A stretch of DNA of 64,000 nt from contig JBBBDQ010001270.1 in assembly GCA_037127315.1 (NCBI GenBank), positions 711,001 to 775,000 on the forward strand. The letters run 5' to 3'. Positions 33,528 through 45,060 of this stretch are shown here, in pieces. This DNA comes from Ascarosepion bandense (Eukaryota > Mollusca > Cephalopoda > Sepiida > Sepiidae). How positions within the stretch are numbered: position 1 is the stretch's first letter; the number at the start of each line of letters is the position of its first letter. A program made the translations under genes and the position numbers. The notes beneath the pieces are model-generated. The model was not told the origin of the DNA, searched no databases, and was given only the letters and a program-made list of their open reading frames with translations.

Positions 33528-34378
33528 GGCGGACCTGAAGGAGACTACCACCACCTTTAAATTTGTTGTGTTTCATTTTTTTTCATTTTTTTTTTGTGCA
33601 ATCTTATCGATTACACTCTAAACTTTCCGATTGATAAAAAAAAATTGGAAAAATTCAATATTTAAACAATTTTATGGTGGGTGGGGGCTCAGTTTCTCAT
33701 ACAACGTTATAGTAAATCGATCCTTTGTGGAGCCACTCGCCGGTACGACATTACCACCACCTGTAAATTTGTTGATTATTATGGTTTTTTTTTTACTTTT
33801 TTAGAGCAATCTTTTCGATTAAAACCTAAATTTTCCGATTGATAAAAAAGTTTTGTAAAAATTTCAACATTGAAAGAATCTTAGTGGGGGGTCAGTTTTT
33901 CATACAACCTTATAGTAAATCGATCCTGTGCCATTAATGTTTTTGCTTGCGCATATTTAACAACTGAATCCTTTGCGAATTTTTTGAATAAAGCCATTCT
34001 TGGAGTTTCCGAGGAAGATGCCATTATAGGAACTGAAGAAAACTTGAAAAAGACAAAAACGAGAGCAACAACTCGTCCTCCCGCCAAAAAAAAAAAAAAA
34101 GAAAAAAAAAACACAACAAAGCGACCCCAACGCGAGTGGTTCCAAAATAGAGGATCGATTTAATATAACGTTGTATGAGAAAATGAGCCCCCCTCTAAAA
34201 CTGTTGAGATATTGAAAGTTTTCCAAATTTATTTGAATTATCGGAAAGTTTAGAGTGTAATCGGTAAGATTGCACAGAAAAAAGTAAAAAAAAAACAAAA
34301 AGCAAAAAAAAAAAAAACGGAAACAAAACAAAAAAACAACAAATTTAACGGTGGTGGTAGTCTCTTTCAGGTTCACCG
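33528..34378. mobile_element. inverted-repeat element with three copies of a 200-bp module
   Basis: Left end GACCTGAAGGAGACTACCAC and right end GTGGTGGTAGTCTCTTTCAG are inverted repeats. The left module (33528-33725), a second direct copy (33748-33930) and the inverted right module (34140-34378) share ACTCTAAACTTTCCGAT, GTTTCTCATACAACGTTATA and TAAATCGATCC. About 210 bp of different sequence with a short ORF sits between the second and third modules. Structure suggests a non-autonomous inverted-repeat transposon with a duplicated end; no target duplication was identified. Confidence 0.6.
33881..34024 (-). CDS. short coding-like ORF inside the inverted-repeat element
   Basis: ATG at 34024 in a good initiation context (TATAATGG) starts a 47-codon frame. 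The first 33 residues, MASSSETPRMALFKKFAKDS followed by VVKYAQAKTLMAQ, lie in the unique centre and look like ordinary protein. The last 14 run into the flanking 200-bp module. A polypyrimidine tract ending TTTTCTTCAG precedes the ATG, so it may be a captured 5' exon. No family recognised. Confidence 0.3.
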   Translation of the reverse strand: MASSSETPRMALFKKFAKDSVVKYAQAKTLMAQDRFTIRLYEKLTPH

Positions 34379-34860
34379 AAAATAGTACTGAATCTATACA
34401 GATGTAGGGTAAACGGAAGGCAACACAAATGATGCTGAACGGAACGTGTAAACACCAAAGAATCCTTACGGACAATGGAAACAAAAAACGATATTTTTAC
34501 TTAGAATCAGAACGAGCCGGTCGAAATTCTTAACCCATAAAAAGGCTTAGAAACTGTGACACTCACAGGGACATAGGAGTGGCTGAAGGAAAAAGCGAGT
34601 AACGTACGTAACAATCTCGTAGAAATTCATCTCAGGACAGGGAATAGAGGAGATAGTAAAAAAGACAAATATTGTCAAGCACTTTGAAGGAGAGGATGTT
34701 GTGGAGAGCCATGATTTCTCATGTTCTTCAGCAGTCATAGCTCCTATTGTATTTAACTTGAATGTTACTATTTAATCAGTCTCCATATTTTTTAATCATA
34801 TCACTTTCTTTAAAGTATTTTATTAAATATATTTTTAAAAAACCATATTGCTTGTATGTC
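34379..34860. other. unassigned; 34484-34590 pairs with 36590-36690
   Basis: The segment AATTCTTAACCCATAAAA ... GAAACTGTGACACTCA is repeated inverted at 36590-36690. Part of it resembles the RTE C-terminal coding strand (CAGAAAGAG-type). No gene called. Confidence 0.4.
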
Positions 34861-35152
34861 AGTTAAGTGCCATACGTGATACACGATTTGGGTGATCATG
34901 TCTCGAAAGAGACATGACTGACTGGGCAGAAGATTATCCCGCAGTAGTTTGCCATTGCATTCTTCGGTAGACTGGTTGCCAGCCAAGGCTATAGAACCCA
35001 ATCTGTCCTGTTATTTAATCCATAACTGGAGGGACGAGACAGATTAATACCTTTTTTTGGGCGTAAGTGAATGCAAGGAATTAAACTGGAACTCGAAATC
35101 GGCTCCCCAATTCGTCGTTCCGAGTCGATATCCATTGCACCACAACACACAT
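34861..35152 (-). mobile_element. SINE1 copy, near full length
   Basis: Minus-strand SINE1 with 3' end (AGTTAAGTGCCATACGTGAT), perfect hairpin CATGTCTC/GAGACATG (34898-34917), body, B box region (GAACTCGAAATCGG complement) and A-box region ending near 35150. Confidence 0.85.
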
Positions 35153-36219
35153 AACCAGTTCATAATTTGTTTCAAATGTTATTCATTACCAAGTACAATT
35201 TTATAACATATAAACGTTTAAACTGTTTTCACTTTGATAGCACCAAGTTGTGGTGGCTCGTAAAGTGTCATAGTCATTCGCGTGAACAGTAATTAATATG
35301 CGTGACATGATCAGTTTCTGCTTGATTCTATGTCATTTATTTTGTACAAATGGTCTTGGAAAAGGAAGCAACACATCTTTGTCTATCTATAAGTTATCTT
35401 CGAAAATACGCACTTTCTGTAGCTCAGGAGGATGTCGTCAGTGATGTACTTTACTCAGGTCACTGGGCAGTTTCGGGTCTTGCAACATCATACTACCCTC
35501 GCTGAGTTGACCCCGTCAGAGCTGATCAGGCTCCGATACTCCCTACTTCTGTTCTAAGCTATACGACACTGATTTTTTATTATTTTCTAAGCCAAGTTAT
35601 GTTTAAGACTGGCAGGAAACACACAAGGAGAGTTCATAGCGCTCGGGTAAGTTGGGTTTTTCAAGCAGTCGGAAAAAAATTCATTTAATATAAATAAATA
35701 CGATCTTCAGTTGAAAATTATGTACAAGACAAATAATTCCCCCCTCCCCACGAAAAAAATGAGATTTCACAAAAACTTTAAGCCACGAATATTAACATAA
35801 AATACATCGATATGTACATGTATATACATGTGTCGTTTTTAAAGTTAAAATTCCACCATTAAACTACCCTACCAAAGAGAAGAAAGTAATAATGATATAC
35901 CCCACCCCGAAGATTAAAAAAAAAACTGTACGAGTAGATTTTAGTTATAGGTAACTAGGCTCTCTCGTCTAAAGGTGACACCCAGGCAAACAGCTTCAAA
36001 ATCAAACTAATTGGTTTGTTGGTTGGTTTGTTAATTTTGTTTTCTCCTGGCTATTTAATACCTAAATGGAAATAGTTTGAACACAATTTTATGGTTTCAA
36101 CAAAATATATTTCGAACGGAATTGAATGCATTCAACTATAGATAAAATATAAGTTTGGTTATCTTGCTATGAATATGGAATTTTGGTTGTTTGGTTTTGT
36201 TTGTACCTCTACTCATTTT
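35153..36219. other. unassigned sequence
   Basis: No gene, RNA or repeat family recognised. Contains short imperfect TTGGTTTG repeats near 36010-36040. Confidence 0.4.
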
Positions 36220-37057
36220 CAATACCTAACTTTTAAATTTTATTTAAAAAAAAATTCTTGAAACTTTTATTTTAGTTTTAATTGAAATCTAAATGATTAA
36301 ATTTAATACTTCTATTAACCTGATTTATAAAATATATATTTAAAAGAAAACATACTTTGATCTTTCCTTTTAATAAAAAGATAAACATTTTTTTGATAGA
36401 AAAAAAATTATTTTTATTCAGTTTGGGGCCTTTTTTCTTCATACTATGTTATTTTTTCAGCAATTAAAACACTGGTGCATTTTAAACAGAAATTATATTG
36501 ACTGGAATCAAAAAGTTTGAGGCTTTTTTTTTTTAAATCACTTTTTTGGATATTTTTTAACACTCAAGATAAATAAAAAATTTTCCTTCATCCACTCTTA
36601 TGTTCCTATGAGTGTCACAGTTTCTAGGCTATTTTATGGGTTAAGAATTTCAACCGTCTCTTTCTGATTTTAAATATAAATATCGTTTATGATTTTGTAA
36701 ACCAAAGTTAATTTTCGGTTTTGAAAAATCTTGCGAAAGTAAAATATACATCTGTGACACGTTATCTTTAAAAAATTAATAAATTTAAAGTTAAATTAAA
36801 CTGATTTTCACAAGTATTACTTATTTATAGCATGAAATTTAGAATAAAAATATTTCTTAAACACAATGTGTTGATCTTCATATCTTTTCCCGTTATATTT
36901 GACATGTGATGACAGCCAAACAGAAGTGAGATGAGTGTATGGCGATCATAATTGGACACATTTTTTTTCTGTAAAGGGAAGAAACTGTGAAGCACATGAC
37001 CTTTTAAGATACTCATAGAAATTACCATAGGAAAAACTTCAAACACACACACACACG

Positions 37058-37108
<51 letters not shown>

Positions 37109-37930
37109 TAAAACTTATTTTAAAAATTGAAGGCGCGACGATTTATATTAAACTTTTCAATTTTCAATTAGTAAATAAAATTTTCTCTTAAGAAATTCAT
37201 AATCTAACTCCAAAAAATCTTTGAACTATTTTTAAAATATTTTTGAAACTTTATAAATTATTATAACTAAAAATAAAATGAAAACAATTCTGTTAAACTT
37301 TCATTATTAATCGAAATTTTTTTCTTACAACTATAATATTTTTAATATAAATATATCATTCATTAAAGTAATTAAAAGCTTATCAAATTAAGAATGTCAT
37401 AGTTTTATTGCATTTCTTTTACTATTGGGGGGGTGATTTTCGGGAATAAACGCAAAATGATTGAAAAAAGTAATGAATGATATAAATTCCCCAATGTGTT
37501 TGCGTTTAACTAATAAAAACAAATTTTCTCTAAAAAATTAATTTAAAATTTCATGAATTTACGTGAAGGTTGGGGGTAACAGATATAAAAAAAATATTTT
37601 TATCAAGATTTTCTTTTTAAAATAAGTTTATAAATAATTTTATTCATCTGTGAAGAAGTCCTGGAAGTTTCATTAAAATCTGACAATTATTTGATATTTG
37701 CAAGAATTTTCAAATTGATGCATTTTTCACCGGAAAAAAAAAACTGAGTTATTATCCATACATTATCCATTTAAATTCTTAACGATTTGGTTACTTGAAA
37801 ACGAAAATCAAAACAAGATCTTTTACCAAAATTTCGGACGTGTTAGAAAGGATTAAACATTTTTTTAATATTTAAAAATACTTTGATCGTTCCTTTTAAT
37901 AAAAAGATAAACATTTTTTTTTAAAGAAAA
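36220..37930 (+). repeat. AT-rich dispersed repeat R2 (copies, rearranged)
   Basis: Blocks collinear with 7540-8770 appear here twice: TTTGATCTTTCCTTTTAATA at 36357 and again (GATCGTTCC) near 37884; GACAATTATTTGATATTTGC at 37681. Includes a (CA)n tract at 37044-37108. Confidence 0.5.
37044..37108. repeat. (AC)n microsatellite
   Basis: AC dinucleotides with two ACGC interruptions. Confidence 0.95.
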
Positions 37931-38322
37931 CTAGCAGTATAGCCCTGCGTTGCTGGGGTGTAATGAAAGCTTTAAAACTAATCCAGGGTCATGGAGCTCA
38001 GACTCTTTGGACGTTGGCACGAAAGACTAAAAAGCAATAGTTGTTTCCAGTTAAAGTGAAACCGTAGACTGAAAGAAAAATGAATGGATGTAAGTCAAAT
38101 TTTGGTTTCCTGGTATCGATATCAAATAAGCTTTTGTCGTCGTAAACTGAATTTTGAAGGCTAAATAAGTCCTCTGAGTAAATGGTATCATGGCTGAGAC
38201 TGAGAACTACAATTATACCTACTGAGAGCCTAACCCGAAGCAAAAACTAAAATTAAAGGGCTGAAAAAAAAATACAGACATACAGGCAAATGAACAGACA
38301 CACACACACACATCTTGCCTCT

Positions 38323-38378
<56 letters not shown>

Positions 38379-38515
38379 TGTTCATTTGCCTGTATGTCTG
38401 TATTTTTTTTTCAGCCCTTTAATTTTAGTTTTTGCTTCGGGTCTGGCTCTAAGTAGGTATAATTGTAGTTCTTAGTCTCAGCCATGATACCATTTACTCA
38501 GAGGACTTATATATT
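37930..38515. repeat. repeat R3 (minus) and an inverted repeat around (GT)n
   Basis: 37930-38130 is the reverse complement of 9495-9700. Next, 38166-38312 (AAGTCCTCTGAGTAAATGGT ... GCAAATGAACAGACA) is repeated inverted at 38380-38513, with (GT)n at 38331-38378 in the loop. Confidence 0.75.
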
Positions 38516-40672
38516 ATCGACTTTCTGCACTATTTTTTTCTGCACTATTGTAAAAACTGCAACCTTGAAACTTTCTTCATACTATGCTATTTTTTCAGCA
38601 ATTCAGTGGAGGTACTTAGTTTTGCTTAGCGACATATCAACAAACATCTACTGATTATTTAATAGATTTTTTTAATACAATTTTATGGCTTCAATTAAAT
38701 ATATTTTGAACGCAGTTGTATACCTTCAACTACAGTTAAAATGTATTGTTAGTCGTTTTGCTATTAATATGGCGTTTGGATTGTTTGTTTTCCTTTACCG
38801 GCATATCAACACCTATGGGTTAATTAACGCCGAAATGGAAATATTTTGAACACAATTTTATGGCTTCAATAAAATATATTTTGAACGCAATTGCGTGCTT
38901 TCAACTTCAGATAAAAAGGATTGGTGGTCATTTTAAGATAAATATAGAATTTGGGTGGACTGATTTTGCTTAGCAAGATATACAATATACATATATATCT
39001 GTTAGTTAATACAGATAGGAAATTATTTTTACGTAATTTTTTGCTTTTAATAACATATATTTTGTATAATTTCATACTTTCCAGGTAATGGTATGTTTTT
39101 TTAAATATATATTTTATAAATTATAAAATCTATTGTTGCTCATATAAAAATTTACTGTCGATTTTTGTTTGGGATTTACTATTTACCCATAGCTGGCACC
39201 CTAACAGATGCTAACACTCTGGGTCAGAGTCGACTTTGAAACAACAGTAATTAAGAAGTGGTACCACGGTTATTAAAACCTCCGATCTCCCGATCAAAGA
39301 CCTTGCTGCAGGATGTAGTTTATCGTCATATCCAGTACGAGAAAGCTAGACTGAAGAAGGATGAGTTTCGTCAGGTTATCTTGCTCTAGACATGCCACTG
39401 CTGCTATGACTGCAATAAACGTGTCACCCTCATGACACGAATGAACGACAGGATTCTTGACGACGAAATGTCATTTATACTGTAAAGATGAACCAAGAAA
39501 TGAGGAAACATTGCCGTGATCTGTTGAAATTAATCAAATAAACATAGCAAATTCATTCACTAATTTAATGTTACACTTTTCTTAAAGGGGTGGGTATCCG
39601 GCATGGTAGAAATTGATTCAAAACCTAAAAGTACGTAATTTCTGGGTGATAAATAACCAAGCCTTCAGCCGTTTATTGTAATTGGCCACATATGACTGAA
39701 ATCGATCTTTGCTGAAAATTCGTCAGCTTGTACATTTTGTGAAGACAATGGAGGAATCGAATTCTGGGATATTTGGCGCCTCTGTTTTTACTCATAAAGC
39801 CAATGCGGTAACCAAACATGGACCGATAATAGTACAAGATAAACGTTTTGCCAAAAATTTACATATTCTCTATAGTAAAAAAAGAAAGATACAATAAGAA
39901 AGGTGACAGCATGCTTGCCGGGATAAAATAGATTCAGAGGTCATCATTAAGTACAGTTAGTGAGTATTTTCGCTCACGGATATCTGATAAAAAAAAAATC
40001 CGGAAATCAAAATGGCAACAATTAAAAGAAAAAGAAGAAAGGGAAAGTGAGAGATTAGGTTAAGGAGTAAGTTCAAAGAAAAACAACAAAAAAAAAAAAA
40101 AACGAAACAAAAAAAACACACGAAAAAACAAACAAAAAACAACGAAAAGGACAAATAATCCCAAGCATCTACATGGGCGTACGCGTAAACGCACACATAC
40201 ACTATAAAAAAAAAAAAAAACTTCCATGATTGAAAAGAACATATACAAAAAGAAAAATCAACAAGTACAAGCAGTCAAAGTCTGATCTCTCTGACGAATA
40301 GACGGAGTGATTCCTAGAGAATCCGTCTACGAAACACTGGAGTCGGGATGTTGAAGCAAACATCATTTAAAACTTACTCGCATTAATTACATTGCTCCCG
40401 AGGAAGTGAAAAATTATTAGGCCACTTGGACGAGGCCCCAAACTAGCAGAAAGGAGGCTAGAAAATATTAGGAATATTTATGTTTTAGAGTTTGCTCAGA
40501 GACGCATATAGCAAGTGTGTCATATCTTGTGAAGCATAAGCAACCTCATAGAGAAAATCGTCAAGTGAAACTGGCTGTATTTAACCATCAGATAAAACGA
40601 ACACTCTCGATGTTTGAATACCATGTAAAATTATCAGCTGACATCGTTCCAACATTCAAACATTCCGTCTAG
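38516..40672. other. unassigned sequence
   Basis: 38570-38640 still resembles R2 (TTCATACTATGCTATTTTTT). 38640-39100 is AT-rich and has internal similarity (TTTTGAACGCA, ATTTTATGGCTTCAAT, each twice). A 62-codon frame at 39709-39897 (+) is not recognised. No gene called between 39100 and 40672. Confidence 0.35.
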
Positions 40673-40785
40673 GGATGTGCGTTGTGGTGCAGTGGATATC
40701 GGGTCGGAACAAGAAATTGGAGAGCCGAGTTCGAATTCCAAATGAATTTGTTGCATTCATTTACGCGTAAATACGCGGTTCCCGA
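40673..40785 (+). mobile_element. SINE1, 5' head only
   Basis: GGATGTGCGTTGTGGTGCAG (A-box region) and GAGCCGAGTTCGAATTCC (B box) are intact; the body stops after TTTACGCGTAAATACGCGG. Confidence 0.8.
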
Positions 40786-41252
40786 CTGTGATTGACGCTA
40801 ACCGGGACCTTTTATAGTATTCAGATTTTCGCACTTGCTCACGAAGTCCTCAAGTCTTGCAAGTCGCTCCCATTGGTTAAAGATCATTTTAACCCCTGCT
40901 TGCGAAATCTGGTTTCGACTTTTTCGTTAAGCAGATGGTCAATCCTTTTTTCTTTTTGGGAGAACCAGGATTTCACACGTTATTGTGAATTTTTATAAAA
41001 GTGAAGAAGAAGGTTGATTTTAATTAATTTCTTATCCACTACAAAGTCTACGGCAAAAATAAATGGCAATGTTCTGCGGGAAAATCACGCATGGCGCTTT
41101 AACTGACAAGCCTAGGGAACGACGACGCTATGGCGTCAAAAAAAAAAATGCAACGCTTACACTTCCAACTTTCTTTTTTTCCAATTCTCCTCCCACTTTT
41201 CTTTCTTATTTCTTTCCTTTTCCTTCTTTTTAAGCGAATTTCTAGTGCAATA

Positions 41253-41545
41253 GGATGTGCGTTTTGACGCAGTGGATATCTGCTCGGAACGAGAAATCGG
41301 GGAGCCGAGTTCGAATTCCAGTTGGATTCCTTGCATTCACTTGCACACAAATACCCTAGGAAAGGTAATAATCCATCTCTTCCCTCCAGTTATGGGTTAA
41401 ATAACAGGACAGATTGGTTTCTATAGGCTTGGCTGGCAACCAGTCTACAGCAGAAAGTAATGGTAACATACTGCTGGATAATCTTCTGTTTAGTCAGTCA
41501 TGTCTCTTTCGAGACATGATCGCCCCAGCGGGTATAACTGACTGA
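41253..41545 (+). mobile_element. full-length SINE1 with 11-bp target duplication
   Basis: A complete 293-bp copy. The tRNA-like head (GGATGTGCG start, B box GAGTTCGAATTCC at 41307-41319), body, 3' hairpin CATGTCTC-TTTC-GAGACATG (41500-41519) and tail ACTGACTGA are present. It is flanked by the direct repeat CTAGTGCAATA at 41242-41252 and 41546-41556, a perfect 11-bp target-site duplication. Both show LINE-mediated insertion and define the ends of the family. Confidence 0.9.
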
Positions 41546-41649
41546 CTAGTGCAATAAAAATTTAGAATTTTTTCATAATAAAAGGTCGCTGACGAATCGA
41601 ATGTATTTCTCAGAAATGATTATTCGATATAATTTTCGAAGTTTTATTT

Positions 41650-41890
41650 TTAAAAATATACATATTTGGCTCTGTAATTTAAAGTGGATCTCTATTCTTA
41701 TTAGTTAAATTGAACACATTTTCTTTCTTCCCACATCCATAAATAAGAAACCTATTTTTCTTATATTCAAATAAAAACCATTTTCACAATAATGAGTTAA
41801 CATTGCCTGGTGAAGTGGTAAAAATCTCAAAACATAGAAATTTCCGTGTAGCAATGTAAACTATATTAATTTTAAATAAAAAAAACAAAT
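41650..41890 (+). repeat. dispersed repeat family R1
   Basis: Collinear with 8826-9062 (CTTCCCACATCCATA, CTCAAAACATAGAAATTTCC, GCAATGTAAA). Followed by (AC)/(TA)n to 41930. Confidence 0.65.
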
Positions 41891-41935
41891 TTAATTACAC
41901 ACACACTTATATATATATATATATATATATACTAT

Positions 41936-42142
41936 AGTCATCCGCAGACAGATCTGTCTCGCTGTATCACAGCTCATCAGTACGGATAGACTCCGATCGC
42001 TTCCTAACCTAACCGAATCGGCGTCAGTCGGCGATTCTACCCCTAGGCCACGAGCGTCCGGTAGAAGAAGGCAGACTTTTTAGGGCGTATAAACACGCCC
42101 AATAGCTAGCGTGCTCCAATTCATTATCGAATGAGCGATGCG
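41936..42142 (-). mobile_element. second tRNA-derived SINE family (SINE2)
   Basis: On the minus strand a tRNA-like head is visible (CTCGTGGCCTAGGGGTAGAA as A box; GATTCGGTTAGGTTAGG at the B-box position, degenerate). The 3' tail ends ATACAGCGAGACAGATCTGT + CTGCGGATGACTA. The copy at 53240 has the better B box (GGGTTTCGAGCCTGGG). A second tail lies at 42219-42268. Confidence 0.7.
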
Positions 42143-42218
42143 TAAATGCCGGAGTAGCTACTGTTTACAAAGTCCCCCACTCTTCCAGAGTGCTCAATCA
42201 GGGTGTGAGAGCGTAAAT

Positions 42219-42268
42219 AGTCATCCGCAGACAGATCTGTTTCGCTGTATCACAGCACATCAGTACGG
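42219..42268 (-). mobile_element. SINE2 3' tail fragment
   Basis: AGTCATCCGCAGACAGATCT followed by GTTTCGCTGTATCACAGC, same as 41936-41985. Confidence 0.75.
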
Positions 42269-42990
42269 TTATTGTAATTTTGTTATTACAATGGTTTATA
42301 AAAGCATTATATCACTACACAAAAATTTTCATGTTATAGAACAATTCTATTCTTCAGGTGATATGTTAAATTAAATAGTGAAAATGATTTATTTTGAATA
42401 TATATGATGAATTCATGGTCATCCAGAAAATTAGGGAGTGGTTGTTAGAGAAAATGATTTTGATGTGTCAATACTGTTCAATCAAAAATTAGAATTATGT
42501 GGCCATGGAGTATTAACATTTGGGTCGTGAAAGAAATCAGGATAGTCTGGTGTCTAGATATGACACATTTTAATTTTGTATTGATAAGATACATAGTGGG
42601 ACCATAGAATTTTTAAATGGGTAAATAATAATTTTTAAAGGCAGGTTGAATTTTATGTATTTTTCATTTAAAATTATACTTTTTTTAAAATACTTTTTCA
42701 TGAGTAAAGGGGCTGGAATGTTTAGTTTAGATTTATGATTAAATATTTATGGTATAGTTAGGTATATTTATTAAGAACAACAATTAAGTATTGTGTGGTC
42801 AATGTATTTTAATAAAATAAGTTTTATTATTTTAAATTATGTTGGAGTATAAGTTATAGATGAAGCATTGTAATTAATTAAATTTAAAAAAAAATATTTT
42901 CTCTGAGTAAGGTACATAGTGGGACCACACAATACTTAAGTAGGTAAACAATAATTTTTAACAGAAGGTTGGACTTTTTTTTAAAAAGTT
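42269..42990. other. unassigned AT-rich sequence
   Basis: Two loosely related blocks (TACATAGTGGGACCA at 42591 and again at 42912) suggest internal duplication. No gene. Confidence 0.4.
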
Positions 42991-43215
42991 CACACTCCAC
43001 CCACATCTATTGAACAGGTGAAGAGGCTCATCCGTTGTTTCCTGTTTAGGATGCGGTTTCCGGTTTTCTCTTTTCCAATCTTTTCACTCTTTTCTCGCTT
43101 TATTTTTTTTTTCAATTGGAGTAGATAGACTAAACTATCGCCCGGTTCACACTCCACCCATGTCTATTGAACAGGTGAAGAGGTTCGTCCCTTGTTCCCT
43201 GTTTAGGATGTGGTT
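42991..43215 (-). repeat. minisatellite unit family, about 1.5 copies, reversed
   Basis: Reverse complement of the 143-155 bp unit at 430-800; CTATTGAACAGGTGAAGAGG occurs at about 43007 and 43162 (period 155). Confidence 0.85.
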
Positions 43216-43320
43216 TCCGGCTTTCTCTTTTCCATTTTTTTTACCCTTACGTAGCTCCCTGCGCATCAGTGGCGTTATCGCCTTGCTTGGGATGATATGA
43301 TTAAAAAAAAAAACAAAAAA
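43216..43320 (+). mobile_element. LINE 3' UTR tail only
   Basis: ACGTAGCTCCCTGCGCATCA + GTGGCGTT, then GCCTTGCTTGGGATGATATG + ATTAAAAAA is the LINE 3' terminus, about 80 bp. Confidence 0.7.
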
Positions 43321-43728
43321 AAACTTAATGAGTAAAATATTGATTTTTAGTCTGTTTATTTCCTGCTTGACATTCTCTAGTTGTCCGCAGCTGTTTAACG
43401 TCCTGACGTTCCAGGTCCCCAAGGTAATCCTTTCTTTGTTGCGCACAGTCGCAGAGTAACGGTCCAGAGACACCTGTTGCTCATGTCGTTCTTTTTCGGG
43501 CGAGGGACATATTTTGGAAAAAACTGTCCCCTTTACGCCGTTGTTGCTAACAGTCGTCGGATGACGGTCAGGTGATACCTGCTGCCCATGTCGGTCCTTA
43601 CCGAGCGAGAAATTGCTCTCTTTGGGAGCAACCCCCTTCACGCCGTTAGGTTTACTATGTATTCGTTGTATAGCCATGATTTTACGCAGGATAGAGATAG
43701 TGGAGTGGTATCCTGTTGCCTTCTCCAC
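43321..43728 (-). pseudogene. RTE-type LINE, 5' end with start of endonuclease domain
   Basis: The minus-strand frame opens at 43728 and reads an N-terminal region with two copies of a KDRHGQQVSPDRHPTTVSNN / KERHEQQVSLDRYSATVRNK repeat. It reaches the start of an apurinic-type endonuclease domain: ITLGTWNVRTLNSCGQLENV + KQEINRLKINIL (about residues 107-135). The hallmark TWNVRTL is typical of RTE-like endonucleases. The rest is cut off where the LINE tail at 43216-43320 lies. Confidence 0.75.
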
Positions 43729-43794
43729 GGTGATTTATTGAGACATCAACTCTAAGGGACTAGAATGTTTATGCTAGAATTAGGATTAGATAAT

Positions 43795-44250
43795 TTTTTT
43801 TTAATCATCTCACCCCAAGCAAGGCATTCCACTGCCACGATTGCGCATGGGGCTACATAGGGGAAGGTAAAGAGAAGGAGTGGTTAGACATAGGGAATGT
43901 CAGGAGGAAGGTGACAGATGAGTAAGGATACCGAGGATGAGGGTTGGGCAGATGGGAAGAGTGTTTGATAGAATGGGAGCAGGTTAGTGTGTTAGGAGGT
44001 GTCTATTGACCTTACATTTAAACTCCTGGAGAATGTAGCCGTCGGGGAAGCAATCGTTTGGAAGAGAATTCCACAGTCGGGAAGTGCGAGGAAAGAAACT
44101 GTTGGAGTAGAAGTTACGGCTGCATTTTATCGGTTTCACTGTAAAAGGGTGGGATCTAGTTGCTAATCTAGTATCTCGTTCAAATACGTATTTCGGGGGC
44201 ACTAGTGATCTAAGTTCATCGGAGCAGAAGCCGTGAAAGTATTTATAGAA
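43795..44250 (-). pseudogene. LINE 3' end, minus strand
   Basis: Starts with the 3' UTR complement (TTTAATCATCTCACCCCAAG, GCGCATGGGGCTACATAGG). The minus frame 44250-43984 reads YKYFHGF, DELRSLVPPKYVFERDTRLA, SFFPRTSRLWNSLP and GYILQEFKCKVNRHLLTH, then the stop. Intact over this stretch but 5'-truncated. Confidence 0.85.
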
Positions 44251-44549
44251 TTATGGTAGATTGAAGTATATTGTAGTTAAGAAAACTAATTAAGTATTCT
44301 GTGGGTAATTTATTTTAGTAAAATAATTTTTAAGTTAATATGAGAGCATAAGTTATAAATAAAACATTGTAGTTTCAGACACGGCATCTAGTTCTCTCAG
44401 AATTGCCTAGCTGTATGTTTTGAATAGATTCACTGAGAAGACACCTTCTTATCTTAGACACCCTTCTACTTTTTATATCTCCTGAACTCATTTCTTGTCC
44501 GTACGCAGGTGGTTTGCTGCCAGGATAGGTTCTAGATCATTCTAATGTC
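44251..44549. other. unassigned spacer
   Basis: No gene or repeat recognised. Confidence 0.35.
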
Positions 44550-45060
44550 TTTCATGAATATTTTAGTGAACAAAACAAGATCTAGATTTAAAATTCAAAT
44601 GCTAAGCACTGACGCATTGATTTTGTTCAAACTGAACGAAGTTACTCCAATTTACAAAACCTTGCTTAGTACACACGCAAAGGCAAATCCAAAACAAAAC
44701 CCGTGAAATTTCACACCTCGATGCGAAATGTTTTTCGGCCAATAAAAAACTAGGAAATATCTAAAAACAAGATTTAAATAATCTTCAATTATCAGAAATA
44801 AATTGATTTTACGGACCCTTTTCGGAAGCTAAACGAAGTTTGAGCGTCGTCCAATGGAAAGGCCAGAATCGCATCCGGGATTGAATTTTCAAATGACCTT
44901 TTCGAGCCCCCACAAACGAAATAAAAAAAGAAGCAAATTCGACTGTCGCCAGAGAGAAGACAAGTGTAATTAATACATACCTTTGACAAACGTCGGGGAT
45001 CGTTATTATTATTGCCTCTCTCTTTCTCTTTTACCTCATCCCTCTTCATCTTTCAACCGT
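44550..45060 (-). repeat. dispersed repeat R5 (copy 1)
   Basis: On the minus strand shares CCTTTCCATTGGACGAC, CGAAAAGGGTC, TATTGGCCGAAAAAC, GAGGTGTGAAA, AAAATCAATG, TCAGTG, TTAGCATTTGAATTTT and CTTGTTTTGTTCACTA with 49355-49865 (+). Parts translate similarly in both (FPLDD, NVILSFPLDDN / DAILAFPLDDA), hinting at an old coding origin. Confidence 0.65.

Noticed and set aside
39709..39897. 62-codon plus-strand ORF as a gene
   Set aside because: No homologue recognised, no splice signals at the ends, surrounded by unassigned sequence; kept only as a note.
42138..42374. 78-codon plus-strand ORF
   Set aside because: Mostly SINE2 tail and AT-rich flank.
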